From the NCBI GenBank assembly GCA_018136815.1, contig CM030935.1, forward strand, positions 2,330,192 to 2,394,191: 64,000 nucleotides of DNA. The letters run 5' to 3'. Shown here piece by piece: positions 29,349 through 38,157 of the stretch. The DNA is from Isochrysis galbana. Lineage: Eukaryota; Haptophyta; Isochrysidales; Isochrysidaceae. The stretch's first letter is position 1. Each line of letters opens with the position of its first letter. A program made the translations under genes and the position numbers. The notes under the pieces were generated by a model. The model was not told the DNA's origin and searched no databases. It saw only the letters and a list, made by a program, of their open reading frames with translations.

Positions 29349-32009
29349 CAACCACAGCCAGCGATGCCTGCGTCGCCGCTTCTGCCTCCCGCGGCCGCGC
29401 AGCAGGACCTGCCACTTCCTCCGCCGCTCCCAGCGACGCCGACATCATCCCTCACATATCCTGTGCCATCACCCACCACAATCACTCCGGACCTTCCCCC
29501 GCCCTCATCGCCGCTGGGGCAACTCCCGAAAGCCCCCCCCGCGCAGCCACCGCCGACACCACCTGCGATGCCGCCAGTGCCGCTGCCGTCCACGCCAGGA
29601 GCGCACAATGTGATCCCTCCTCCCCAATCGCTACCACCCTCGCCGCCTTCGGAAACTCCACCGAGCTTTCCACCACCTGGAGTGCCGCTTCCGCTGCCGC
29701 CACTAGTGCCTTTGCCAAGCACACCAGTGCAGCAACAAATCCCTCTCCCCTCACTGCCGCCACCACCAGTTCCCGCATTCGCTCCTGCCCAGCCGCCGCC
29801 TGCTTCACCCAATACGGCGCTGGTGCCACCGCCGACTGCGACTCCCCCCTCACTGGTGCCAACACCGCCCCCAGTGTCTCCTCCATTGCCTTCCTTGGTG
29901 CCACCACCACCTCGAGCATCACCGCCAGCCCAAACACCTGGTTCGCCCCCCTCCCTGCGAAATCCGCCCCCCTTGCCACCTCCTCTACGGTTGTCTCCGC
30001 CAGAAGCACCACCGCTCTCACCACCGTCTATATCTCCAACATGGCCCCCCTGGCCTCAGCCTCCAGAAGCCCTACGACCACCGCCACCTTTGCCACCACC
30101 ACTGCCTTCGCACCCATATCCGGATCAACCGCCTCCCTCAGTTTCCCCTCCCTTGGCTCCTATTCCTTCATTGCCGTCGCCATTGCCGCCGCCGTTGGCG
30201 CAGCCGTTGCGATCGCCGCCGTCGCCGCCGCCGCCATTGCAACCGCCGCCATCGCCGCCGCCACCGCCACCTCCGCCGCCACCGCCGCCACCACCACCTC
30301 CGCCGCCACCGCCACCGCCACTTATACCGTCCCCGCCGCCGCCACTATTGCCGCCGCCGCCGCCGCCACTATTGCCGCCGCCGCCGCCGCCACTATTGCC
30401 GCCGCTGCCGCTACCACCGCCGCTGCCGCCGCTGCCGCCACAGGTCCCGTGCGAGGAGACGGACTTTCGAGCGGGTCGCACACGGCTGGATGGGGTGCTC
30501 AGCCAGGAGTGGTGCTACACTCAAATACTGGTGCCCGTCAGCGCGTCACTCAATTCAGCGTACCAAGAGCAGTGTGAGACCCTCTACGTAGATCCAGTGT
30601 ATACGCCAGCTAGCAGCGGCACCTACGCATACGATTGCTCTGCAGGGTGCGCGGCATGTGAGTACCGGCTAGAAGATGGCTTTTACAAATGCGCCTCTCG
30701 AAGACCAACCTTCTATGGATGCCTTGCCCCCAATGAGCCTAGACGTCCGCCCCCACCGCCAGCCCCGCCGTTTCCTTCGCCGCCCCCACCACCATCCTCT
30801 CCGCCACCGCCACCCTCTTCACCACCGCCGCCCCTCCTGCCCCCTCCATCGCCACCTCCGCTACCCCCTTCTCCGTCACCCCCGCCGCCTCCGCCGCTGC
30901 CACCTCCTCCGTCGCCCCCGCCGCTGCCTCCTCCTCCGTCGCCCCCGCCGCTGCCTCCTCCTCCGTCGCCCCCGCCGCTGCCTCCTCCTCCGTCGCCCCC
31001 GCCGCTTCCCTCTCCTTCATCACCCCCGCCGCCCCCACCGCCAAGTCAGCCCCCGCCGCCAATCCAGCCCCCGCCGCCAAGATCGCCACGTCCATCGCCG
31101 CCGCCAACGCTCTTGCCGCCGTCTCCACTTCTCCCGGGCCTAAGCCCTCCTGATCCAGAGCCTCCCTCGACCCCGACTATGCCGTTGCCACCGAGCACAT
31201 CGCCTTCAACTGCTCCACCGGCATTACCACCAGTTTCAGTCTCCCCCCGCCCTCCGGCGCTTGTTGCGCCGGCGTCTCCGCCGCTGCCTCAGCCACCATC
31301 GGTCGTCAACCCGCCACCAGCGGTGATACCATCCGTATTGCCAAGCCCAACGTCCCCACCTCCGTCCCCGCCGCCACCAGTATCACCGCTTCCTCCAGCT
31401 GTGGAGTCGTCGCCATCGCCGCTAGCATCTCCGCCACCGTCGCCGGCGCCCAACCCGCCCCCCTTCCCTGACGGTGTCCCGATCGTCACGCTTGTCTCTG
31501 CAACTGCCGATGGCAACATTGAGGATATTGCTGATCCGGACGAGGTGGTTCGAAAGGCATGCAGCAAGGTACCAGGCAACGGTGGCGATTGCACAGGCTA
31601 CATTGACTCGGGCTCCGTGGTCATCGTCCTCCTCATAGTCTCTTCTGATGCCGATGCGGCGACGAGTCTACGTAATGCACTTCAACTGCTTCTCGACTCA
31701 GTTGCCGCGTCGAAGGCCTTTTTTGAGCTACCCATCAATAGCTTACCCGTCATCGTTGCCAGCGTGGCCTCACCTCCATCGCCCTCTCTTCCGCCCCCTC
31801 CAGGGGACGACGGCGGGTTTGCCTTGGGCGTCATCATTGGTATCGCCGTTGGTGGCGGCGTGGCATTATGCGTCCTGTTGGGCTTGCTATTGTACTGCTG
31901 TAGACGGCGGCGCTGGCGTGCCGAGGCACGAAGCCGCATGTCCGTGCGCAAAGACTCCTACGTGGTGGGCGACGAGTACGGAATGCCTATTTCTGTCGCA
32001 CGACTGTGA
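29349..32009 (+). CDS. Proline-rich single-pass surface protein (wall/extensin-like), 5' end in gap
   Basis: The frame is open from the gap to 32009 (about 886 codons; first Met at 29364 but coding reads QPQPA before it). Order: about 360 residues of Pro/Ser repeats ([16 protein letters not shown]); a Cys-rich globular segment (VPCEETDFRAG to FYGCLAP, with WCYTQI, QCETLYVD, CSAGCAACEY); a second Pro repeat of about 260 residues; a compact extracellular-type domain (VTLVSATADGNIEDIADPDE ... SGSVVIVLLIVSSDADAA); a membrane helix GVIIGIAVGGGVALCVLLGL; CCRRRRWR stop-transfer; a 35-residue cytoplasmic tail. The layout suggests a glycosylated cell-surface rod anchored in the plasma membrane. A possible signal peptide (MMRGLSGVMLAATQLYA, 29162) lies before the gap, unproven. 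Confidence 0.85.
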   Translation, partial: QPQPAMPASPLLPPAAAQQDLPLPPPLPATPTSSLTYPVPSPTTITPDLPPPSSPLGQLPKAPPAQPPPTPPAMPPVPLPSTPGAHNVIPPPQSLPPSPPSETPPSFPPPGVPLPLPPLVPLPSTPVQQQIPLPSLPPPPVPAFAPAQPPPASPNTALVPPPTATPPSLVPTPPPVSPPLPSLVPPPPRASPPAQTPGSPPSLRNPPPLPPPLRLSPPEAPPLSPPSISPTWPPWPQPPEALRPPPPLPPPLPSHPYPDQPPPSVSPPLAPIPSLPSPLPPPLAQPLRSPPSPPPPLQPPPSPPPPPPPPPPPPPPPPPPPPPPLIPSPPPPLLPPPPPPLLPPPPPPLLPPLPLPPPLPPLPPQVPCEETDFRAGRTRLDGVLSQEWCYTQILVPVSASLNSAYQEQCETLYVDPVYTPASSGTYAYDCSAGCAACEYRLEDGFYKCASRRPTFYGCLAPNEPRRPPPPPAPPFPSPPPPPSSPPPPPSSPPPPLLPPPSPPPLPPSPSPPPPPPLPPPPSPPPLPPPPSPPPLPPPPSPPPLPPPPSPPPLPSPSSPPPPPPPSQPPPPIQPPPPRSPRPSPPPTLLPPSPLLPGLSPPDPEPPSTPTMPLPPSTSPSTAPPALPPVSVSPRPPALVAPASPPLPQPPSVVNPPPAVIPSVLPSPTSPPPSPPPPVSPLPPAVESSPSPLASPPPSPAPNPPPFPDGVPIVTLVSATADGNIEDIADPDEVVRKACSKVPGNGGDCTGYIDSGSVVIVLLIVSSDADAATSLRNALQLLLDSVAASKAFFELPINSLPVIVASVASPPSPSLPPPPGDDGGFALGVIIGIAVGGGVALCVLLGLLLYCCRRRRWRAEARSRMSVRKDSYVVGDEYGMPISVARL

Positions 32010-32630
32010 GGCCAGCGCGTGGGGCGGGTATCGCGTGCGAATGAGTATCGCCCATTTCGAGGGCTTCATTAATTGCTCTAGTAGTATTTGAATTAAGGGT
32101 TGGCGCTCGGGCAAAGCGGGCCCTTCGATACGACTTATCGGCCGAGACCTGCGAAGCCCACGTCCTTCCAGGCGACTTGCTCATCATTTTATTTGTACAG
32201 CAAGCAGGATAGGGACCCCGGGAGGGAGTGGCGACGCATTACCTAACCAAGCCTTCTGGAAGATGGGTGCTACTTTGCGGGCGTGATTTTGAGGGCGGTC
32301 TATGTCTGTGTTTGGCTAGGCGGGCTGCCCGGCGTGTGGATTGGCCAGGGACCAGGAAGGGTCCCAGGAGGCTCAAAGGCTGCGGGGGAGCGCGATTCCG
32401 AGCGCTGGAACAACCCGAAAGACAAGGGCTCGGACGACTGAGGGTGAGCAGGAGACTGTGGAGCCTGCTCGCTGCCATCTCTCCCGCTCCCGCGCCCGCG
32501 CTCCTTCCTCTCTCCCGTTCCCGCGCCCCTTCCTCTCTTCTGTTTGCACAACTCTCGGCCCTCGGCTCTCCGCTCACCCCCTTGTGATTACATAAATAAG
32601 TATGATGTTTTATCATATTACATGCCGTCA
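32010..32630. other. Non-coding, no supported gene
   Basis: 3' flank of the proline-rich gene followed by GC-rich sequence (32228-32580) with no recognisable gene; TTTTATCATATTACATG precedes the LTR at 32631. Confidence 0.4.
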
Positions 32631-33595
32631 TGACGAATTGTGATGGCCCATAGGGCCTGAGGGCAATGAGGAGGGAGGCATGCCGGCGGCAGGCGCGGCT
32701 GAGGAGACGACTTCGGAGACGCTGACGGGCTGAGGCCCGTCAGCAGAGGAAGGCGGGCAGGCGGCCTTGAGCGAGGGCGAGGACGGCGGCGAGAGCGACG
32801 TCGAGCGAGTGGCGAGAGGCGAGGGTGAGTGTGAGGAGGGCTGTGTTGGCAGGGGCTGGCTGGTGAGGCGAGGCGAGTTTGTAGGGTACGAGTGTTACGA
32901 GAGCGAGAGCGACGAGAGCGAGAGCGACGGATGACGACTGACGACAGGACGTCGGACAACGATGCAGAAAACAACAGGATGCACCGACTCACGAACGCAC
33001 CAGAATCATTCACCCAAACCAAGCAAAACGTGAAATAACCGAGACCCCACATCGCCGGTAACTCAAACACGTCGCGAGAGACGGAGAGAGAGAGAGAGAG
33101 CGAGCGAGAGAGATTCCGCAGCGACGGTCGGAGCGTATCTTCGCTTTGGATTTCCCACCAAGGCGGAAAGTCGAAGAGGAACGTTGTGTCGCGCAACCGC
33201 GGCGATCACTTTGGATACAGATCGCAGCGAGATATCCTTGCAACCGAAGAAATCTTGCTGGTGAGCGTGGACCTTCTAGACGTTTCTATCGAACAACCCT
33301 AAATCGATCTCCAAGGGGAGATGGCAAGCCGAACCTGATTGCCCCCAGAAGCAGGTAAAGAAACGCGGGGATATAGCGAATTAAACCTTTTGCGAGGCGC
33401 CTGGGAGGAAGAAAGGTGGGGAAACTTCCCTTCTCTTCGAGAGACCGAGAGAAAGAGAGAGGGCGCTCCAGAACCCTAGATCCTAGGCGTCCACGCGAAG
33501 TTTTTGACCGAGAACGAGAACGAGAGAATTATAACGATAAATAGCGAAGGAAGAGAAGAGAGAAGCCTAACGAGCGTCGATTCGCGAATGCGACA
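32631..33595 (+). mobile_element. Solo LTR, 965 bp, 5-bp TSD CGTCA
   Basis: Begins TGACGAATTGTGATGGCCCA and ends CGATTCGCGAATGCGACA, flanked by CGTCA at 32626-32630 and 33596-33600. Similar over its whole length to the LTR at 20466-22673 but without the internal duplication or hAT. It contains tandem GAGAGCGA units (32900-32930), a GA-rich patch and a TAACGATAAATA box near 33531. No internal retrotransposon region is adjacent, so it is a solo LTR. Confidence 0.88.
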
Positions 33596-33600
33596 CGTCA

Positions 33601-34331
33601 GTAGCTACTCGCCCTCTCGATCCATAATACAAGCAGACATCACAGCGCGCGGAGACAGATGTCCGTTATCATACGAAAACAGGAGTTTTATTGAAGAATA
33701 CCAAATGAAGGAGAACGGAGCGAGAGAGATCGAATTGAGACGATTCTCTGCAACGGTCAACGGTATCTGGATATCTGACGGATACCCGGGTACCTGGAAG
33801 TATCTGGAATGTCAGGATTTACTATCTGGATATCCGGCTGCCTGGTAGCGCGGCGCACTATCCCTATCTAGATACCCGGATCCGGCTACTTAATAGGCAA
33901 AGATACCTAGTATCTAGATATCTGGGAAACCGGTTACTAGTCTTACAACCATAAAGTTTGTCCCACATTAATTATCGGCACAGCGGGCACGCACCAGATA
34001 CTGAGAGCAGATGTACACCGGCGGCGAGCGCCCCGCGCTACACACATGTCGCGCCATCTCGTGAAGTGTATGAGCGCTCCCTACAGTGAGTGAGTGGGAG
34101 ACGAAGACGAAGGAACAGAGGCAGCTCAGCAGAGGGATGGTGGGCGGTGGGCGAGGAGGGCGTCGAGAACTGCTCACCGGCCACGGCAGTGGTCCGGCAG
34201 TGGTCCAAGATAATGTGCCACCATGGCCTCGCGACTCCCTCTCCCTCCCGGTCCACCAGAGCCCCTACTCCTCTCGCCTCGCGCCATTGTCATACTTTTG
34301 TACAGCCGTTTTGGGCTTGCTCCACCTGCTG
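33601..34331. other. Non-coding, with GTATCTGGATATC-like repeats
   Basis: 33765-33935 holds many imperfect ATCTGGATAT/GGATACCC/TATCTAGATA units, largely self-complementary. No gene is seen in the rest. Confidence 0.5.
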
Positions 34332-34807
34332 CCTAGATGTGAAAGACAAAAGCAGTGTTTTCTTTCGGAGGCCAAAAACAGTGTTTTTCACTTTTTTTCA
34401 AACGCCCTCCGTTTTTGCCACTGTTTTTTTAGAGCGGGACTGGGGCTGGGGGCCGCCCGCGCGCGGCGCGCGCGAGCGCGGCGTGCGCGCGGGACCGCGG
34501 CCACCACCACCAGCACGCGCGCGGATCGCGACGCGTGCGTGGGCTTGGGGTTGAACACACCGATAGCGGCTCGCCATCGGCCGAGGGGAGGGGAGGGGGC
34601 AGCGGCGGCGGCGGCCTACGTATGCGTAGGACGCAGGACGCGGAGGAGCGGAGGCGGAGGCGTTCCGCGCGCGGGGGGAAAAGGCCCCCCTGCGGTATAT
34701 GTGGCCCCACTGTTTTTCGCACTGTTTTTTACTGTTTTTTTTGATTCCCAAAAACAGCTATTTTTAATGTCTTTCTAGACCCCACCCGCTGTTTTTCACA
34801 TCTAGGA
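34332..34807. mobile_element. hAT-like MITE with GC-rich interior, TSD ACCTGCTG
   Basis: Inverted ends CCTAGATGTGAAA(G/A)ACA; 8-bp flanks ACCTGCTG at 34324-34331 and 34808-34815. Subterminal CTGTTTTT/AAAAACAG repeats match the 194-bp element at 37670-37863. The interior 34432-34690 is extremely GC-rich (GCGCGCGCGAGCGCGGCG) and absent from the short relative, so it is a captured or inserted segment. Confidence 0.8.
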
Positions 34808-35260
34808 ACCTGCTGCCTGCTGCGACGGTCGTGTGTCGTGTGAGAACGACGCGTGCGCGACGGAGCAACGCTGGCAGGGCAGTGTGCCTGCGGTTCTGTC
34901 TCACCTGTGGGAGCCCTGTGGCAGCCCGCATAGTGGCTAGGAGGCCAGATGTGTCGGATCAGCCCGATGAAAGCGGGAGTCCTGCCGGCACGCCGGCACT
35001 TTCCAAAAATAGAACGTCAAACTTTTGGCAACGGCGAGGGGTACTATAACTTGCTCGGACTGTAATTCTAGTACTCTACTTCAACATACAAAGAGGTTCT
35101 CGTCGACCGACCGATCGGGAGGGAAGCGAGCGAGCGAGGGAGTTGTCTGCACTCCCGGAGCTCGGGGCTCTCTCCTCTCTGTCCTCTCCCTCTCTCCCTC
35201 CCCTTCCTCTCTCGTCCCAAGTCCTTCTCTTTCTCCCCGTCCCTCGCCGTCTCTTTATTT
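34808..35260. other. Upstream region of the TPR gene
   Basis: No gene. CT-rich stretch at 35170-35255 directly before the ATG of the TPR gene, probably its 5' leader. Confidence 0.4.
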
Positions 35261-36271
35261 TTGCGCATGCGCAGATTCTGCCCACTGCTGGCGTGGCTTG
35301 CAAGTGCGGCGTTGGGCTCTGGTGTGGACGTGGCGGCGCTCGTGCGAGAGGGGCAGGAGCTGGTTGCCACAGGCAACCCTGCCAAGGCGCAGTTGCTGTA
35401 CCGTGACACGCTCGGCAAGCTGGGTCTATCGAATGAGGTAGCTGAGGCGCGCGCCTCACTCTTTGAGGCCCTTGCAGAGGCCAAGTCGGCACAGGGTAAG
35501 GATGCAGACGCAGTTGGCGCTATGGAGGCAGCCCATGAAGTACTCAACGATGCTCTCGGGCCAAACCACGCCAAGGTAGGCAGTGCGTTGGGAAGATTAG
35601 CCGATGCACACGCAGCCGCGGGTGACCACTCTTCGGCCGCGAACGCATTAGGCCAACTAGTGGCTGGAATGCGTGCTCAAAACGTTGGCGCGATGCACCC
35701 TGGATTTCGCCATTCTCTATCCAAGTACGCTGCTGCCCTGGCCGCCGCCGGTCGTCGAAGCGATTCCATCAAAGTGTACAAAGAACTAATAGAGATGATG
35801 ACGAGCCTCCCCCCTGAGCACGTGGGCGGTGAAATCGCGGCTGCTCATGTTGCACTGGCCACACAAGTGGCTCAAACAGCGAACGAGAAGTCACTAAATG
35901 AGGCACTTGGATATGCGCAGCTAGCTCGGCGTATGCACGATGATCCCAACCTGCATGGAGACAAGAGTCGGCTTAGTGGTGCCGAGCCGTTGGATGCTGC
36001 AATTGCTGCAAACGCACTGTCTGGTATCCTTGAACGCCTTGGGCGGGACGAGGAGGCGGTGGAAGAAATGGATCTTGCATATCGGCTTGCGGTGTCGGTC
36101 GTGGGTGAAGATGACCAGCTCGCCATGCACGCACAGCGAAACCTAGAGCAGCTACGTAGGCACATACAGCGCAAAGCAGAGCGAGGAAATGCCTTCAATA
36201 CGGGAACGGGCATGAAGAAGGACAAGAGACGACGAAACAAAAAGGAGGAGCAAGAGAAAGGCGAGCTATGA
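35261..36271 (+). CDS. Secreted or ER-resident TPR protein
   Basis: 336 residues, single exon. An N-terminal signal peptide (MRMRRFCPLLAWLASAALGS) is followed by about seven helix-turn-helix units of roughly 34-42 residues with TPR spacing, for example LVREGQELVATGNPAKAQLL, HAKVGSALGRLADAHAAAGD, SLSKYAAALAAAGRRSDSIK and AIAANALSGILERLGRDEEA. The longer 42-residue spacing and Asp-Asp-x-x-h pattern resemble kinesin-light-chain-type TPRs. The tail is very basic (GMKKDKRRRNKKEEQEK) and ends in KGEL, close to the KDEL/HDEL ER-retrieval signal, so an ER-lumen scaffold is possible. No catalytic domain. Partners unknown. Start at the first ATG because it alone includes the signal peptide. Confidence 0.85.
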   Translation: MRMRRFCPLLAWLASAALGSGVDVAALVREGQELVATGNPAKAQLLYRDTLGKLGLSNEVAEARASLFEALAEAKSAQGKDADAVGAMEAAHEVLNDALGPNHAKVGSALGRLADAHAAAGDHSSAANALGQLVAGMRAQNVGAMHPGFRHSLSKYAAALAAAGRRSDSIKVYKELIEMMTSLPPEHVGGEIAAAHVALATQVAQTANEKSLNEALGYAQLARRMHDDPNLHGDKSRLSGAEPLDAAIAANALSGILERLGRDEEAVEEMDLAYRLAVSVVGEDDQLAMHAQRNLEQLRRHIQRKAERGNAFNTGTGMKKDKRRRNKKEEQEKGEL

Positions 36272-36678
36272 CGGTGATTGAGGTGATTGTTTCCTTCTCA
36301 TGCCGCGCCAACCCTACCCGACGTCCGTTCCCAATCACCCCCCTCCGCCTCCACCCCGTATTATGCTCCCCCTGTACCCGTTTCTCTCTCCCCCTCCCTC
36401 CTTTCCACGCTGCTGTGAGTAGGGCGGGGAGGACTAGAAAAGGCGCACCGGCGGTTGGCGCGGACGAGTTGTGCACCTCAGCGGGGAGCCATCGGGGCAA
36501 AATCAGACATGGAGGTGGGCAGCCCCGGGTGTTACGAGATGGGTCGAGCGAGGGAGTGAAATGAGCGGCGATGGGTCGAGGAGGTCGTAGGGGCGAGGTG
36601 GTTGAGTGAGGTGGTTGAAGGAGGAGGATGAGCGAGTATCAAGATCTTAAGAATAAGAGAGCGGACAACCTACTTTTA
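36272..36678. other. Non-coding, no supported gene
   Basis: 3' flank of the TPR gene with C-rich and GA-rich patches. Nothing else recognised. Confidence 0.4.
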
Positions 36679-36870
36679 TAAGTGGGGGTCAATGGGGGCC
36701 TCGCGCCCCCCCCTCTCCATTGCGGACACCCCCCGGGGTTGGCCCGTACATTCAACCCCAGCCCCTGCCCTTTGGCAGGGGCAGGGCACTCATCATTCCT
36801 GCCCAGACCCTTCGTGGGCGCGGGCCGCGAGCTGCACTCCCACGCCCGCGCTGGGCCTGCCCTCGGCGAT
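36679..36870 (-). repeat. Palindrome-ended element family, left terminus
   Basis: TTTTATAAGTGGGGGTCAAT, the hairpin GGGGGCCTCGCGCCCCCC, TTGCGGACACCCCC and CCAGCCCCTGCCC...GGGCAGGGC match 16103-16300. It sits immediately left of the integrase fragment at 36880. Confidence 0.6.
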
Positions 36871-36877
36871 AGGCTTC

Positions 36878-37088
36878 AGTAGTGCTCAAGTCCGTGCCAG
36901 TCGCTTTGAGAATTAGGTCCACTAATCGAGAGCAAAGATTCGAGCCGGCGTCGGTTCGAAGTTGGCGAGGGACTCCATAACGAGATACGATGAGACGCAT
37001 GAAGACGTCCAGACATTTCGCGGACGAGGGGTTACCGTTGCAAGGCTCAGCTTCAATCCAACGAGAGGTCATGGAGTTGTGCCCATAA
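36878..37088 (-). pseudogene. Ty3-type retrotransposon integrase fragment
   Basis: The minus frame from about 37088 reads MTSRWIEAEPC (the strand after the first catalytic Asp in rve integrases), KCLDVFMRLIVSRYGVPRQL, RTDAGSNL (second catalytic Asp region, usual SDxGSNF) and LVDLILKATGTDLSTTEAYR, matching the usual LxxxLGIxxxxTTAYHPQ. The catalytic Glu helix and the rest of pol are absent. The fragment is bounded on both sides by palindrome-ended element sequence, as if carried as cargo. Confidence 0.8.
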
Positions 37089-37466
37089 GGGCCACCAGGC
37101 CGCGGGTCGCTCCGCCGAGGCGGCGCGACCCTTGCCGGGGTGAGTGGGGCCTCTGCCATAAGGCATGCCCAATGGAGCGCAGGCCCTGCCTGTCTGGTGC
37201 CATTGCTGTGAGTCCTGCAGCTTGCTGTCCCCCATCCCCCAAGATGGGGGCCAGCATGGCTGCTGTGGGTGGTGTGGCCGGGGCCACGGGCCGTGTGGCG
37301 CGACCGGCGACCGGGGTCGCACGCACCTGCTCGGCCTCCGATGGTGGACGCGGCCGCTTCGCCAGCGACTGGTCCGTGGGGGCATGGTGGCCGCCCTCGG
37401 CGGGGGGCCCGAATGAGAGGGGAGTCGCGGCGGCGCGCTCCATCGCAACCAAGTATAAACTTAGTT
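37089..37466 (+). repeat. Palindrome-ended element family, right terminus
   Basis: Contains GGGGGCCAGCATGGCTGCTG, GTGGCCGGGGCCACGGGCCG, GACCGGGGTCGCACGCACCT, GCCCTCGGCGGGGGGC and GCGCGCTCCATCGCAACCAA followed by GTATAAACTTAGTT at 37466. Near-identical to the inverted copy at 42811-43386; diverged copy at 10250. Confidence 0.75.
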
Positions 37467-37669
37467 CTAGAGAGAAGACGAGAAGACTGGCCAGGTCTGC
37501 CGCGCCTCGTGCTTGTGCACGGGGTCAGTGCCGTGGCTGTGTGGGAGCCCAGCCCTAGGGCTTGCCCTATGGGATGGAGCTGTGGGCCGGTCTGTTCCTA
37601 TTGATGGCGGGGAAGTATGGGTGTGGAGTGTGAGTGTGGAGTGTGTTGGCCATGATCCATGTCCATGAT

Positions 37670-37863
37670 CCTACATGTGAAACACAGGAACAGTGTTTTT
37701 TTTCGGAGGCCCAAAACATATGTTTTTCGCTGTTTTATTTCGGGCGGCCCCCCTACCCCACACATATGTTTTTTACATTGTTTTTCTCTGTTTTTTTTCG
37801 ACGGCAAAAAACATACTGTTTTTGCTGTTTTATTTCTAAGTTTGGCTGTGTTTCACATGTAGG
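37670..37863. mobile_element. hAT-like MITE, 194 bp, TSD TCCATGAT
   Basis: Perfect 18-bp inverted ends CCTACATGTGAAACACAG; flanks TCCATGAT at 37662-37669 and 37864-37871. The interior consists of CTGTTTTT/AAAAACA units and a GCGGCCCCCC-type core. Short relative of the element at 34332. Confidence 0.9.
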
Positions 37864-37974
37864 TCCATGATCCATGATGCGTGGCCATGTTGGCCTTGTT
37901 GGTGCACTGCTGTCTAGGGGTGGCACGGGCCGTGGCTCGTGCCCACCTGGGTCGGGGGGGCGCCCTCTCGCGGG

Positions 37975-38112
37975 CGCTTCGGGTGCGTGGCGTCGAGCAT
38001 GGCAGCATGGCCCGATCGTCCGTCGCGGCGGGCGGCGGGGTTGGCGGCAGGAGGGGAGGGGAGCGGCGCGAGCTCGCGAGCTAAATGACCCGATCTCTTT
38101 AAAGATAGTTGG
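37975..38112 (+). promoter_or_regulatory. Palindromic module just upstream of GLE1
   Basis: GGGGAGGGGAGCGGCGCG, AGCTCGCGAGCT (palindrome), AATGACCC and ATCTCTTTAAAGATAGTT, ending about 47 bp before the GLE1 ATG. A counterpart (GGGGAGCGGCGCGCGCTC, CATGACC, CTATCGTTTTAACGATAGTT) lies about 100 bp before the BRCT gene ATG at 56409, in the same orientation. It may be a promoter-proximal element or the end of a palindrome-ended mobile element; the sequence cannot tell which. Confidence 0.4.
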
Positions 38113-38157
38113 AGCAGTAGATGAATATATCCCGTATCGCGTCCGGCACGGCGCGGT

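Noticed and set aside
30125-30481. Long glycine-rich frame on the minus strand
   Set aside because: Antisense shadow of the polyproline codons of the surface protein.
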